The notes under the pieces: generated by a model | Told to the model about the DNA's origin: nothing | Seen by the model: the letters and a program-made list of their open reading frames with translations, nothing else | The model's database searches: none | Shown here: positions 37,151 through 46,271 of the stretch, in pieces | How the letters are laid out: every line of letters starts with the position of its first letter | Position numbering within the stretch: position 1 is the stretch's first letter | Position numbers and translations under genes: made by a program | NCBI RefSeq assembly: GCF_003390865.1 | Contig: NZ_QMEJ01000001.1 | Location: 806,001-870,000 of the forward strand | Direction: 5' to 3' | Length of the DNA stretch: 64,000 bases | From: Tropicimonas sp. IMCC34011 | Lineage (GTDB): Bacteria; Pseudomonadota; Alphaproteobacteria; Rhodobacterales; Rhodobacteraceae

Positions 37151-37228
37151 AGCTGAATGAGCAGCGGCATCGCTTGAGAAACTGGTGCCCGCTGTCAGGA
37201 AAGAGGCCGCCCGCCTCGCGTTTCGCCG
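36987..37228. other. AT-rich intergenic DNA between island gene and folE2
   Basis: The right part of the island, upstream of the HEPN-like gene and downstream of folE2. I see no gene, terminator hairpin or tRNA end in it. Open frames crossing it are extensions of folE2 shadows. Confidence 0.5.
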
Positions 37229-38326
37229 CTACCCGCGCGTCTGGAGTGTCCCGAGAAACCGCGGATCGAGGGAGGCGGCGGCGAAGGTGGCCCCTTCGGT
37301 CAGGATGCTGACGGCGTCGTGGCTGTGCAGGCTCTCCTGATGGCTGGCGGCGACGCGGAAGTCGCCGATGCGGTGATCGCCCTGCAGCGCTTCGGCGAAG
37401 AGCCGTGCCGCGTCCTCCACGAAGATCGGATTGGCGGCGTTCAGTTCGGCGAAGGCCTGCTCGTCCTCGCGCTTGACCATGACCTGCGTCTCGGTCGGAA
37501 CGGCGGCGCGGCAATGGTCGATGAGGTCCTCGATCGGCAGCTCGGGCGCCTCGGGATCGAGGACGACGGAGAGGCGCGCGAGGGAGCGCTGGGAATGCGG
37601 CGTGGCGAGCGTTCCGCGAACCGTGCGCGCATGTTCGGCCAGTTCCAGCGAGCAGGGGCAGGTGGAGGAATAGACAAAGTCGACGTGCAGGATGCGGAGG
37701 CGCGTCCCACCGCGCTCGGCGATCTCGGCCGCCACGTCGTAATACTGCCAGCCGGCGAGCCCCGAACGGAGGCTTTCGCGCATCACGGGGAAGGACGTCG
37801 CAAGGGCGATCCGCGCGTCGAAACTGCCGAGCTCCCGCTTGTAGGCGTCGAGCGCCCGGTCGATCAGATCGAAGCCCATCGCCTCGCCCGCGTGGTCGTA
37901 GAAGCTGCGCATGATGCGGGACATGTTGATGCCCTTGGCGCTGGCCTCGAGGCTCACGGTCCCGGTGACGGAGGTCTCGAGCAGCATGGGCGCGCCGCCC
38001 CGCGTCGCGAACTGCACCGGCAGGCGGAAATTCGAGATGCCGACATGCTGGATCTTGCGCCGCGCCCCGCGGATGAGCGCGGCGGGGCCATTCTGAAGAT
38101 CCGGAAGCGACGCGAGGTAGGCCGCATCCGGGCGGAACTCTGCGTCATACTCCTGCGCGAGGCCGCTGCCCGCGCTCACCTGCCCCACAAGCCGTGCGGC
38201 GTCGGGACCGAGGGCGGCGATCTCGGCGACGCTCGCGCGCGCGGCCCAGGCCCGCAGCGTCCGGGCGGCCTCGAGCGCGTCCTCGTCGGTCGGTGCGGCG
38301 CCGAGATCGGCGGACTGGATGTTCAT
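37229..38326 (-). CDS. folE2: GTP cyclohydrolase FolE2 (type IB)
   Basis: A 365-residue GTP cyclohydrolase of the COG1469 type, which makes dihydroneopterin triphosphate for folate and, in other bacteria, queuosine. Diagnostic features are the VGISNFRLPVQF segment, GINMSRIMRSFY, the YSSTCPCSLELAEH active-site cysteine region (about residues 218-231) and the terminal SILTEGATFAAASLDPRFL. Unlike zinc-dependent FolE this type tolerates other metals and in some bacteria is used under zinc limitation; no Zur box was recognised upstream. The ATG at 38326 is the natural start. It lies downstream of metZ on the same strand, about 97 bases away, and the low-GC island lies beyond its 3' end. Confidence 0.92.
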   Translation of the reverse strand: MNIQSADLGAAPTDEDALEAARTLRAWAARASVAEIAALGPDAARLVGQVSAGSGLAQEYDAEFRPDAAYLASLPDLQNGPAALIRGARRKIQHVGISNFRLPVQFATRGGAPMLLETSVTGTVSLEASAKGINMSRIMRSFYDHAGEAMGFDLIDRALDAYKRELGSFDARIALATSFPVMRESLRSGLAGWQYYDVAAEIAERGGTRLRILHVDFVYSSTCPCSLELAEHARTVRGTLATPHSQRSLARLSVVLDPEAPELPIEDLIDHCRAAVPTETQVMVKREDEQAFAELNAANPIFVEDAARLFAEALQGDHRIGDFRVAASHQESLHSHDAVSILTEGATFAAASLDPRFLGTLQTRG

Positions 38327-38423
38327 CTGCGTCCCCCCTCTTTGGGTCTCGCCGGCCTAGAGATGTGATGTCGGGGCTCCGAAATCCAGAGAGCCCCGGA
38401 CGGGACGGGATGTCGCCCGCCCT

Positions 38424-39626
38424 TCAGACCGCGTCGAGTGCGGCGCGGAGATCCGCGATCAGGTCCGCCGTGTCCTCGATCCCGGCGGAGATGCGGATGA
38501 GGCCCGGCGTGATGCCCAGCGTCTCCTTCTGCTCGTCCGAGAGGCGCTGATGCGTGGTGGTGGCAGGATGCGTGACGATGCTCTTGGCGTCGCCGAGATT
38601 GTTGGAGATCACCATGACCTTCAGCGCATTCAGGAAGCGGAACGCCGCCTCCTGCCCGCCGGCGAGGTCGATGGCCAGAAGGGTGCATTCGCCGCCCGTC
38701 AGCGTCTGCGCCACCTCCGCCTGCGGATGATCCGGCAGGGAGGGATGGATGACGCGGGCAAGGCGCGGATCTCCCGAGATCGCCTGGGCCATGGCGCGGG
38801 CGTTCTCGGCCTGGGCGCGCACGCGCAAATCCAGCGTCTCCAGCCCCTTGAGCATGACCCACGCCGTGAACGGGCTCATGGAGCCGCCGGTGTGCTTCAT
38901 GTAGGGTTCGATCCGGCCGCGGATCATCTCGCGGCTGCCGAGGATGACGCCGCCCAGCGCCCGCCCCTGCCCGTCAATGTGCTTGGTGGTCGAGTAGATC
39001 ACGAGGTCCGCCCCCTGCTCCACCGCGCGGGAATAGACGGGCGTCGCGAAGACGTTGTCGACGATGGTCAGAGCCCCGGCCTCCCGCGCGATGGCGGCGA
39101 CGGCCGGCAGGTCGACCACCTCGAGCGCGGGGTTGGAGATGGTCTCGAGGAAAACCGCGGTGGTCCCCGGCGTGACGGCCTCGCGCCAGGCGTCCAGATC
39201 CGTGCCGTCAACGAAGACGACCTCGACCCCGTAGCGCCCGAGGATCGATTCGAGAATGTAGATGCAGGAGCCGAACAGCGCGCGGGAGGAGACGACGCGA
39301 TCGCCCGCCTTCAGGATCGAGGTCAGCGCGCCGTTGACGGCGGCCATGCCGGAGGCGGTGGCAAAGGCGTCCTCCGCCCCTTCGAGCTGGGCGATGCGAT
39401 CCTCGAACATCCGCACGGTCGGATTGCCGTAGCGCGCGTAGATGAACTCGTCCGGCCCGCACTCCTGGAAGCGGGCCTCGGCGGCCTCGGCACTGTCGTA
39501 CACGAAGCCCTGCGTCAGGAAGATCGCCTCGGAGACCTCGCCCCATTGCGACCGCCGCGTACCGCCATGGACCGCGCGGGTGCGCGCCCCGGTGCCGCCA
39601 AGGCTGGTGTCATCGTCATATGCCAT
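38424..39626 (-). CDS. metZ: O-succinylhomoserine sulfhydrylase
   Basis: A 400-residue PLP enzyme of the Cys/Met metabolism family that condenses O-succinylhomoserine with sulfide to homocysteine. The N-terminus has TRAVHGGTRRSQWGEVSEAIFLTQGFVY and FIYARYGNPTVRMFE; the PLP lysine is in YSTTKHIDGQGR; FLETISNPALEVVD, VDNVFATPVY and SIVTHPATTTHQRL are family blocks. MetZ is preferred over MetY or cystathionine gamma-synthase by length and these blocks, though the acyl donor cannot be proved. A SAM-II type riboswitch lies in the leader, and AAAGGA precedes the ATG. Confidence 0.9.
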   Translation of the reverse strand: MAYDDDTSLGGTGARTRAVHGGTRRSQWGEVSEAIFLTQGFVYDSAEAAEARFQECGPDEFIYARYGNPTVRMFEDRIAQLEGAEDAFATASGMAAVNGALTSILKAGDRVVSSRALFGSCIYILESILGRYGVEVVFVDGTDLDAWREAVTPGTTAVFLETISNPALEVVDLPAVAAIAREAGALTIVDNVFATPVYSRAVEQGADLVIYSTTKHIDGQGRALGGVILGSREMIRGRIEPYMKHTGGSMSPFTAWVMLKGLETLDLRVRAQAENARAMAQAISGDPRLARVIHPSLPDHPQAEVAQTLTGGECTLLAIDLAGGQEAAFRFLNALKVMVISNNLGDAKSIVTHPATTTHQRLSDEQKETLGITPGLIRISAGIEDTADLIADLRAALDAV

Positions 39627-39691
39627 CGTGATGTCCTTTCGCCGTATCGACTCCCCACCGTTCGCGCCAAAAGCCGGGGGTCCGGCGTTCT

Positions 39692-39752
39692 GACCTCTTT
39701 AGCAGCATGTTTAGCGTGGCCCGCAATCCGGTGAACAAATCGCCACGTTTGG
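39692..39752 (-). promoter_or_regulatory. SAM-II riboswitch
   Basis: On the minus strand CGTGGCGATTTG (39747-39736) is followed by an ACCGGATTGCGG loop and GCCACGCTAAA (39720-39710), then GCTAAAGAGG (39703-39694). CGTGGC and GCCACG form a perfect 6-bp stem, and the GATTTG, CTAAA and GCTAAAG blocks are the conserved signature of the alphaproteobacterial SAM-II class. The aptamer ends about 66 bases before the metZ ATG and should reduce expression when SAM is abundant. Confidence 0.88.
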
Positions 39753-39760
39753 TGGCGCTT

Positions 39761-39790
39761 TGGATAGACCCCGGCACAGTCAGAGGTCAA
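39761..39790 (-). promoter_or_regulatory. metZ promoter candidate
   Basis: TTGACC at 39790-39785 and TCTATC 16 bases further on the minus strand lie just upstream of the riboswitch, in the position expected for the metZ promoter. Confidence 0.4.
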
Positions 39791-39892
39791 GCGGCGACAC
39801 CCTGCCCGAAAAGATCGCCCGAAGGGATTGTCGATGATGAAATGACAAGGATCCCGTCCTAGGCTGGGGCTCTCCCTTGCGCGAATCCCGCC

Positions 39893-40567
39893 ATGATCCC
39901 GGAACTTCTCCACCATCCGCTCGATCCCGCCAGTCATGCTCCGCTCTTCGCCGCGGCCGAGCTCGGCGCGGCGGTGTCCCTCGTCGTCGTCGATCTGGCC
40001 GATGCCGCCGACCGCGGGGCGCTCGCCGCCATCTGGCCCCACGGCACGCTGCCTGTCCTGCGCGATCCGGCGTTGCCGGGCGGGGCGCTCGGCGAGGCGT
40101 CCATCATCGTCGAGCGGCTCGACGCGGGTCGCGCGCTTCTGCCCGCGGGGCGGGAGCTGGAGGTGCGCATGTGGGAGCGCCGGATCGAGCGGATGCTGAC
40201 GCAGCCCACGCGGAAGATCGTGGAGGATCGGCTCCGCGGGCCCGGCACGCGGGATCTTCACGGCGTCGGAGAGGCGCGGCGGACGCTGTCGGCCGCCTAT
40301 GACGCGCTGGAGGCGGAACTCGCGCCCGATCCCTGGATCTTCGGAGACCGGCTGACCCTTGCGGATATCGTCGCGGGTCCGGCGCTCTTCTTCGCCGATA
40401 CCGTGGTGCCGTTGATGCCGGCGCATCCGGCGCTCGGCTCCTATCTCGGGCGCCTGATGACGCGCACCGCCTACGGCAGCGTCCTCGCTGGTGCGAAGCC
40501 GTGGTTCCCCGCTTACCCGATGGATCAGAAACCCTCCCTCGACACGCTCAGGCTCGGGGATTTCTGA
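39893..40567 (+). CDS. Glutathione S-transferase family protein
   Basis: A 224-residue GST-like protein. The N-terminal thioredoxin-like domain (residues 1-75) includes LHHPLDPASHAPLFAAAELG, HGTLPVLRD with the cis-proline and GALGEASIIVERLD, matching the glutathione-binding ES motif in altered form. The C-terminal helical domain (about 90-215) contains DPWIFGDRLTLADIVAGPALFFAD, the N-capping/hydrophobic staple region. It may detoxify electrophiles or act in an unknown catabolic step. No strong ribosome site is seen. It diverges from metZ and converges on a GNAT gene. Confidence 0.8.
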   Translation: MIPELLHHPLDPASHAPLFAAAELGAAVSLVVVDLADAADRGALAAIWPHGTLPVLRDPALPGGALGEASIIVERLDAGRALLPAGRELEVRMWERRIERMLTQPTRKIVEDRLRGPGTRDLHGVGEARRTLSAAYDALEAELAPDPWIFGDRLTLADIVAGPALFFADTVVPLMPAHPALGSYLGRLMTRTAYGSVLAGAKPWFPAYPMDQKPSLDTLRLGDF

Positions 40568-40575
40568 CGCCGGCC

Positions 40576-41031
40576 TTAGTCCAGGCTCTTCTTGAACCCG
40601 GTATGCGAGGCGGCGTACCCGAGCCGCTGGTAGAAGCGGTGGGCGTCTTTTCGCTCGGCATTCGAGGTAAATTGAAGGAGCCGCGCGCCCGCCTCTCGCG
40701 CCCGGGCCTCGGCATCCGCGACCAGCCGTGCGCCGTGGCCCTGCCCCCGAAGATGAGCGGCGACGCGCACCGCCTCGATCTGGGCCCGCCGGGAGGCGGA
40801 GAGGGAGAGACCGGAAATCACCGTGAGCTGGTAGCAGGCGACGACCTCGCCGTTGATAACGCCTACGAATTGCCGGTTCGCCCCCTCCTTGGACATGGCG
40901 TCGAAGGCGGCGAGATACGCCTCCATGCCGGAGCCCTCGCGGAGCTTGCCCATGTGGTCGTCCCTCAGGAGGGCGACGATGGCGGGAACCTCGTCCCGCA
41001 CGGCTTCTCTGAAGATGATGTTGTCGCTCAT
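40576..41031 (-). CDS. GNAT family N-acetyltransferase
   Basis: A 151-residue GNAT protein. The acetyl-CoA binding motif A is seen as EAVRVAAHLRGQGHGARLVADAEARARE (RGQGHG, about residues 88-115), followed by ARLLQFTSNAERKDAHRFYQRLGY, motif B. The N-terminus IIFREAVRDEVPAIVALLRDD is typical. The substrate is unknown. Upstream is the start of the alpha/beta hydrolase gene on the other strand, 135 bases away; its 3' end lies 8 bases from the convergent GST gene. Confidence 0.88.
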   Translation of the reverse strand: MSDNIIFREAVRDEVPAIVALLRDDHMGKLREGSGMEAYLAAFDAMSKEGANRQFVGVINGEVVACYQLTVISGLSLSASRRAQIEAVRVAAHLRGQGHGARLVADAEARAREAGARLLQFTSNAERKDAHRFYQRLGYAASHTGFKKSLD

Positions 41032-41166
41032 GGGGTCGGCTCCTCGCAGGGTGTCACAGCCATAGGCCCGGGCGACGCCGATGTCATCAAAGCTTCACCG
41101 CCGCGTCATGCCGCGGTTCCCGAGGAACCTTAGCAAAGCCGCAACATGTGGCGGGCATGATGAGGC

Positions 41167-42090
41167 ATGGCACTACTTGCGGCAAATATGTCGGCGGACG
41201 GATCGGTCGAGGAGCGGGTGCTCGACCGTGTCGCGGAGGCAAGCCTCGCGGCCGATCCGGACCGGCCGGTGATCGCGATGATCCATGGATACCGCTTCTC
41301 TCCAACCTCGCCCGAGCACTCGCCCCACCGCCACATATTCTCCCTCGCCCCGAAGCGCTCGCCCCGGGCACTGTCCTGGCCGGCGGCCCTCGGGGCAGAC
41401 AGGCCGGACGGACCGCTGACGCTTGCCATCGGCTGGGAGGCGCGGGGCGCGTTCGGCACTGCCTATGCGCGGGCGGAAGCGGCCGGCCGCGGCCTCTCCC
41501 GGATCCTCCGCCGCGTGGCGGACACGCGGGGAAACGGATCCGGCGGCGCGCGCCTTCTTGCCCATTCGCTCGGCGCCCGCGTCGCCCTCGAAAGCCTGCC
41601 GCACCTGCCGCCGGGCGCTGTCTCGGGGGCGGTCCTCCTCGCCCCGGCGGAGACCCAGGCCGCGGCGAACGCGGCGCTTGCCCGCGCCCAGGCTCCGCCC
41701 CCAATCCTCAGCGTGCGCAGCAGGGAGAACCTCTTCTTCGATTTGCTCATGGAGCGCGCCCTTGCCCCGATCGGCTTCGGCGCACGGAGCCTCGGCCGCG
41801 GGCCGCTCCGGCGTGACGCTGACTGGATCGACCTCGCCATAGACGATGCGCCCACGCGGGCGGCGCTCGCCACCCTCGGCCACGAGATCCCCCCGCCCTC
41901 GCACCTCGTCTGCCACTGGTCCGTATACCTCCGGGCGCGGCTGTTTGACTTCTACCGGGACATTCTCACGGGCGCCCTGCCCCTGCCGCAACTCGCCTCC
42001 GCCCTGCCCGATCCGACACGGCCCCCGAACGCCCGGCGCGCCCTTTCCGTCCGGCTCCCCTTGCCATTCGGGGCGGGTCAACCATCCTGA
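41167..42090 (+). CDS. Alpha/beta hydrolase family protein
   Basis: A 307-residue protein with an alpha/beta-hydrolase core: VIAMIHGYRFSPTS (about residues 35-48) supplies the oxyanion region, and ARLLAHSLGARVALESLPHL (about 128-147) contains the nucleophile elbow HSLGA, with serine in a slightly altered GxSxG. SHLVCHWSVY near residue 249 could supply the catalytic histidine. No signal peptide is present. Similar proteins are annotated as serine esterases or lipases; the substrate is unknown. A possible ATGAGG ribosome site precedes the ATG. A GST gene follows on the same strand after 29 bases. Confidence 0.75.
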   Translation: MALLAANMSADGSVEERVLDRVAEASLAADPDRPVIAMIHGYRFSPTSPEHSPHRHIFSLAPKRSPRALSWPAALGADRPDGPLTLAIGWEARGAFGTAYARAEAAGRGLSRILRRVADTRGNGSGGARLLAHSLGARVALESLPHLPPGAVSGAVLLAPAETQAAANAALARAQAPPPILSVRSRENLFFDLLMERALAPIGFGARSLGRGPLRRDADWIDLAIDDAPTRAALATLGHEIPPPSHLVCHWSVYLRARLFDFYRDILTGALPLPQLASALPDPTRPPNARRALSVRLPLPFGAGQPS

Positions 42091-42119
42091 GGGCCGACAC
42101 CTGCGCCTAGGGAGGCCCC

Positions 42120-42827
42120 ATGACCCCGCCCATCGAGCTTCATTACTGGCCCACGCCCAATGGCTGGAAGATCACCATCGCCCTCGAGGAGATGGGACTG
42201 CCCTACGAGGTCGTCCTCGTGAATATCGGCAAGGGCGAGCAGTTCGAGCCGGACTTTCTCAAGATCGCCCCGAATAACCGGATGCCAGCCATCGTCGACC
42301 CGGACGGGCCGGACGGCGCACCGGTCTCGATCTTCGAATCGGGTGCGATCCTGCAATATCTCGCGCGGAAGACCGGACAGTTCTGCGGCCCGACCCAGCG
42401 GGACCGCATCGCCGTCGACCAGTGGCTGATGTGGCAGATGGGCGGCCTCGGCCCGATGGCGGGCCAGGCGCACCATTTCCTGAAATACGCGCCGCAGATG
42501 GATCCGCCCCAGGACCTCCCCTATGCCAAGGAGCGCTACCGGAACGAAACCGCCCGGCTCTACGGTGTCCTGGATCGGAAACTGGCCGAGACGGAGTTCG
42601 TGGCGGGAGACTTCTACTCCATCGCGGACATGGCGATCTGGCCCTGGGCGAAGGGATGGGAGGGGCAGCAGCAGACGCTGGAGGACAAGCCGAACATGGC
42701 CCGTTGGCTGGAGACAGTCGGCTCTCGCCCGGCCGTGAAGGCCGGGGCCGCGGTGCATGCCGAGCTGCGCCAGAGCGCGACGCAGGACAAGGCGACCACC
42801 GACGTGCTCTTCGGCCGGAAGTACTGA
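42120..42827 (+). CDS. Glutathione S-transferase (YghU/YfcG-like disulfide oxidoreductase)
   Basis: A 235-residue GST. The N-terminal domain begins IELHYWPTPNGWKITIALEEMGLPYEVV, where TPNGWK is the hallmark of the Ure2p/YfcG group that has disulfide reductase activity using two glutathiones. NNRMPAIVDPDGPDG and SIFESGAILQYLA contain the cis-proline and the glutathione-binding ES pair. The C-terminal part has GDFYSIADMAIWPWA. GGGAGG lies 5-10 bases ahead of the ATG, a strong ribosome site. It follows the hydrolase gene by 29 bases and converges on proS. Confidence 0.88.
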   Translation: MTPPIELHYWPTPNGWKITIALEEMGLPYEVVLVNIGKGEQFEPDFLKIAPNNRMPAIVDPDGPDGAPVSIFESGAILQYLARKTGQFCGPTQRDRIAVDQWLMWQMGGLGPMAGQAHHFLKYAPQMDPPQDLPYAKERYRNETARLYGVLDRKLAETEFVAGDFYSIADMAIWPWAKGWEGQQQTLEDKPNMARWLETVGSRPAVKAGAAVHAELRQSATQDKATTDVLFGRKY

Positions 42828-42836
42828 GAGCAGCAC

Positions 42837-42865
42837 CGCGATCCCGTCACTCGCCCGGGATCGCG
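42837..42865. terminator. Hairpin between GST and proS
   Basis: A perfect 10-bp stem (CGCGATCCCG 42837-42846, CGGGATCGCG 42856-42865) lies between two convergent genes. It lacks a T-run on either side, so it may be a factor-assisted or bidirectional terminator. Confidence 0.5.
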
Positions 42866-42891
42866 GCGCCCGGGATCACGGCGCCTTCGGC

Positions 42892-44229
42892 TCAGACCCC
42901 GGCGTAGATCGCGCGCAGACGCTCGACGGCAGCGTCGATCGGCATCTCCTCGCTTTCGCCGGTGCGGCGGGACGTGAGTTCGACCACCCCTTTGGCGAGA
43001 CCCCGGGGGCCGACGGTGATGCGCCACGGCAAGCCGATGAGGTCCATCGTCGCGAACTTGGCGCCCGCCCGCTCGTCCCGGTCGTCGTAGAGCGGATCGA
43101 GACCGGCATCGCCGAGCGCGGCATAGAGCTGCTCGCAGGCGGCATCCGCCTCTGCATCGCCCTGACGCAGGTTCACGATCCCGGCCCGGTACGGGGTCAC
43201 GCCCTCGGGCCAGATGATGCCCTTGTCGTCGTGGCTCGCCTCGATGATCGCGCCGACGAGACGGGAGACGCCGATGCCGTGGGATCCCATGTGGACAGGA
43301 ACGCGCTCGCCGTCCTCGTTGGTGACGATGGCCCCCATCGCATCGGAATACTTGGTCCCGAAATAGAAGATCTGGCCGACCTCGATGCCGCGCGACGTGC
43401 GGCGGCGCTCCTCGGGGATGCCGGCGTAGACGTCCTCGTCATGGGTCTCGTCGGTGCGGGCGTAGGGCGTGGTCCATTCTTCGCAGACCGCGCGCAGGGA
43501 AGCGCGGTCGTCGTAGTCGATGGCGCGATCGCCGAGCGTGAGGTCGGTAATCGCCGAGTCGTAGAACACTTCCGATTCGCCCGTCTCCGCGAGGACGAGA
43601 AACTCGTGCGTGTCCTCGCCGCCGATCGGTCCCGAATCGGCTCTCATCGGGATCGCCTTCAGGCCCATCCGCTCGTAGGTCCGCAGATAGGAGACCATGT
43701 GCCGGTCGTAGGCATACATCGCGTCCTCGTAGGAGACGTCGAAGTTGTAGCCGTCCTTCATGAAGAACTCGCGCCCGCGCATCACGCCGAACCGGGGGCG
43801 CACCTCGTCCCGGAACTTCCACTGGATGTGGTAGAGCGTCATCGGCAGATCGCGGTAGGAGGCGACGTGGGAGCGGAAGATGTCCGTGATCATCTCCTCG
43901 TTCGTGGGGCCGTAGAGCATGTCCCGGTCGTGACGGTCGCGGATGCGCAGCATCTCGGGGCCGTAGGCATCGTAACGCCCTGATTCGCGCCAGAGATCCG
44001 CCGATTGCAGGGTGGGCATCAGCATCGGGATGTGGCCCGCGCGCTGCTGCTCTTCGTGGACGATCCGTTCGATGTTGCGCAGGACGCGGTAGCCCAGCGG
44101 CAGCCACGAGTAGATGCCGGCCGAGGATTGCTTGATCATGCCGGCGCGCAGCATCAGCCGGTGGCTGGCGATCTGGGCCTCGGCCGGCGTTTCCTTGAGG
44201 ACGGGAAGAAAGTAGCGGCTGAGGCGCAT
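42892..44229 (-). CDS. proS: Prolyl-tRNA synthetase (short alphaproteobacterial type)
   Basis: A 445-residue class II synthetase. [46 protein letters not shown] is the standard bacterial ProS opening; [22 protein letters not shown] carries motif 2 and [30 protein letters not shown] motif 3. The enzyme lacks the editing insertion of about 180 residues present in E. coli ProS, as is usual for alphaproteobacteria, which rely on separate editing proteins. It is followed by a hairpin at 42837-42865. The ATG at 44229 is the natural start. Confidence 0.95.
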   Translation of the reverse strand: MRLSRYFLPVLKETPAEAQIASHRLMLRAGMIKQSSAGIYSWLPLGYRVLRNIERIVHEEQQRAGHIPMLMPTLQSADLWRESGRYDAYGPEMLRIRDRHDRDMLYGPTNEEMITDIFRSHVASYRDLPMTLYHIQWKFRDEVRPRFGVMRGREFFMKDGYNFDVSYEDAMYAYDRHMVSYLRTYERMGLKAIPMRADSGPIGGEDTHEFLVLAETGESEVFYDSAITDLTLGDRAIDYDDRASLRAVCEEWTTPYARTDETHDEDVYAGIPEERRRTSRGIEVGQIFYFGTKYSDAMGAIVTNEDGERVPVHMGSHGIGVSRLVGAIIEASHDDKGIIWPEGVTPYRAGIVNLRQGDAEADAACEQLYAALGDAGLDPLYDDRDERAGAKFATMDLIGLPWRITVGPRGLAKGVVELTSRRTGESEEMPIDAAVERLRAIYAGV

Positions 44230-44414
44230 GGGATCTGGCTCCGGGCGAGAGACGGAAAAGAGGGGCGGACGGGTCGGGCCGGAGCGTTACGCGAACCGCC
44301 CATTCCGGGCAAGCCGTGGCAAGGGCGGAACAACCGCGCCCCACGCTGCTTGCATTGCAGGGTCGCTTGAGCGATTGGAGCGACACCATCCCGCAGGCAA
44401 CAGGGGCAGCCGAC

Positions 44415-45560
44415 ATGGCGCTACCGATGAAACATCAGGCCGCGATCTGGATGGTGGCCGCCATCGTGTTCCTCGTCGTTCTGTGGATCCTGGGCGACGT
44501 CATCCTTCCGTTCGTCCTCGGCGGCGCCATTGCCTACATCTTCGATCCGCTCGCCGACCGGCTGGAGCGGCTCGGGCTGAAGCGGTCCCTCGCGGTGTTG
44601 GTGATCACGCTGGTCGGGATCTGCGTCTTCGCCGTCGCGATGCTGCTCGTCGTGCCGACCCTCGTGCGGCAGGCAATCGATCTGTTCGAGGCGGCGCCCG
44701 AGATGGTCGCGAACCTGCAGGCCGCGCTCACCGAACGATTCCCGGACCTGATGGACGACACCTCCGTCGTGCGGCAGTCGCTTTCTTCCATCGGCGAGAC
44801 GATCCAGTCCCGCGGCGGCGAGCTGATGCAGGGGCTGATGACGTCGCTCTCCGGCGTCGTGAACGTCATCGTCCTTCTGGTCATCGTCCCCGTCGTCTCG
44901 GTCTATCTCCTGCTCGACTGGGACCGGATGGTGGCCAGCATCGACAGCCTCCTGCCCCGGGACGGCGCCCCGACGATCCGTCAGCTCGCGCGGGACATCG
45001 ACCATACCATGGCCGGGTTCATTCGTGGACAGGGGCTCGTCTGCCTGATCCTCGGCACCTTCTACGCCGTGTCGCTCATGTTGGTGGGGCTGAAGTTCGG
45101 ACTGGTCGCAGGGGCGCTCGCGGGCTTCCTGACCTTCATCCCCTTCGTCGGCGCCTTCGTCGGCGGTGCGCTTTCCATCGGGCTGGCGCTGTTCCAGTTC
45201 TGGGGAGACTGGTGGATGATCGTCCTCGTCTACGCGATCTTTCAGGTCGGCCAGTTCGTCGAGGGCAACATCCTGACGCCGAAGCTCGTCGGCACCTCGG
45301 TCGGCCTGCACCCGGTCTGGCTGCTCTTCGCGCTCTCCGCCTTCGGCGCCCTCTTCGGCTTCGTCGGCCTTCTGGTCGCAGTTCCGGTCGCGGCGGCACT
45401 TGGCGTGATCGCGCGGTTTCTCGTCGACGAGTACAAGGAGGGCCCGCTCTACCGCGGTGTCTCCGGGGAAACCCACATGCCGGCCCACCATCTCGAGCGC
45501 TCCTATGCCAACGATCGCGAAGCCCCTCCCGATGACGGCCCGCCCGTAAAGACAGAATGA
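44415..45560 (+). CDS. AI-2E family transporter (PerM/YdiK-like)
   Basis: A 381-residue polytopic protein. The N-terminal pair of helices (IWMVAAIVFLVVLWILGDVILPFVLGGAIAYIFDPL) is typical of the AI-2E/PerM family, followed by an amphipathic cytoplasmic stretch (ADRLERLGLKRSLAVL), a long helical loop and C-terminal helices with GALAGFLTFIPFVGAFVGG and FVEGNILTPKLVGTSVGLHPVWLLFAL, the most conserved motif. Despite the name most members are not proven AI-2 exporters; some are Na+/H+ antiporters. The ATG at 44415 has a GGGG upstream; an ATG at 44316 is possible but adds 33 unconserved residues. Its stop overlaps the hdaA start by 4 bases. Confidence 0.88.
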   Translation: MALPMKHQAAIWMVAAIVFLVVLWILGDVILPFVLGGAIAYIFDPLADRLERLGLKRSLAVLVITLVGICVFAVAMLLVVPTLVRQAIDLFEAAPEMVANLQAALTERFPDLMDDTSVVRQSLSSIGETIQSRGGELMQGLMTSLSGVVNVIVLLVIVPVVSVYLLLDWDRMVASIDSLLPRDGAPTIRQLARDIDHTMAGFIRGQGLVCLILGTFYAVSLMLVGLKFGLVAGALAGFLTFIPFVGAFVGGALSIGLALFQFWGDWWMIVLVYAIFQVGQFVEGNILTPKLVGTSVGLHPVWLLFALSAFGALFGFVGLLVAVPVAAALGVIARFLVDEYKEGPLYRGVSGETHMPAHHLERSYANDREAPPDDGPPVKTE

Positions 45561-46243
45561 CCACCCGACAGCTCTACTTCGACCTGCCCGTCCGAACGGG
45601 CCGCACCCGCGGCGACTACTTCGTCTCCGAAGCGAACGGCGCCGCCGTCGCGGCCATCGACGGCTGGCGCAACTGGCCCGGCCGGGCGCTGCTGATCCGC
45701 GGGCCCAAGGGCATGGGCAAGACCCACCTCGCCCATGTCTGGACCCGAGAGGCCGGGGCGCGGCTGATCTCCGGCGCGGCCCTCGCCGAGGCGGACGCGA
45801 TTCCGGGGGACGTCGCGGTGGACGATGCGCATCTCGTGGCCGGGGATCCCGCCCGGGAACGGGCGCTGTTCCATCTTTACAACCTGACGCTCGCCGAGGG
45901 CGGGCATCTTCTGCTGACCGGGGACGGCGATCCCGCGCTCTGGCCGGTAACGCTTCCCGATCTCGGCAGCCGCCTGCGCGGGGCCGCCTCCGTCGAGTTG
46001 CAGCCGCCGGACGATCGCCTGCTCGAAGCGATGATCGTCAAGCTCTTCGACGACCGCCAGATCGCCCCGCCGCCCAGCCTCGTGGCTTACCTCCTGCGCC
46101 GCATGGAGCGGTCCGCCGCCGAGGCCGTACGCCTCGTCGCCGCGCTCGACGACGCGGCGCTGGCGAGCGGCCGTCCGATCGGCACCAAGCTCGCGCGCGA
46201 TGTCTTGGGCGCTGAAGACGGTGCGGATATCCTGCCCGACTAG
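45557..46243 (+). CDS. hdaA: DnaA-related regulatory inactivator HdaA/Hda
   Basis: A 228-residue AAA+ protein lacking a DNA-binding domain. Residues 4-10 (RQLYFDLP) form a QLxLxLP-type clamp-binding motif; Walker A is [14 protein letters not shown] (about 49-62) and the Walker B region is AVDDAHL. Alphaproteobacterial HdaA binds the DNA polymerase clamp and stimulates ATP hydrolysis by DnaA, limiting initiation. It overlaps the upstream transporter gene by 4 bases (ATGA), and ppk1 follows after 28 bases, an order seen in other Rhodobacterales. Confidence 0.88.
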   Translation: MTTRQLYFDLPVRTGRTRGDYFVSEANGAAVAAIDGWRNWPGRALLIRGPKGMGKTHLAHVWTREAGARLISGAALAEADAIPGDVAVDDAHLVAGDPARERALFHLYNLTLAEGGHLLLTGDGDPALWPVTLPDLGSRLRGAASVELQPPDDRLLEAMIVKLFDDRQIAPPPSLVAYLLRRMERSAAEAVRLVAALDDAALASGRPIGTKLARDVLGAEDGADILPD

Positions 46244-46271
46244 AACAACGATCCGCCTTGAGGAGCATTCG

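Noticed and set aside
35838..37165. Short matching sequence TGAGCAG on both sides of the low-GC island as target duplication
   Set aside because: Only 7 bases match and the right copy lies at the edge of the island without other insertion features, so chance is likely.
37116..37514. 132-codon minus-strand frame beyond the folE2 stop
   Set aside because: Out of frame with folE2 and crossing its end; no recognisable domain.
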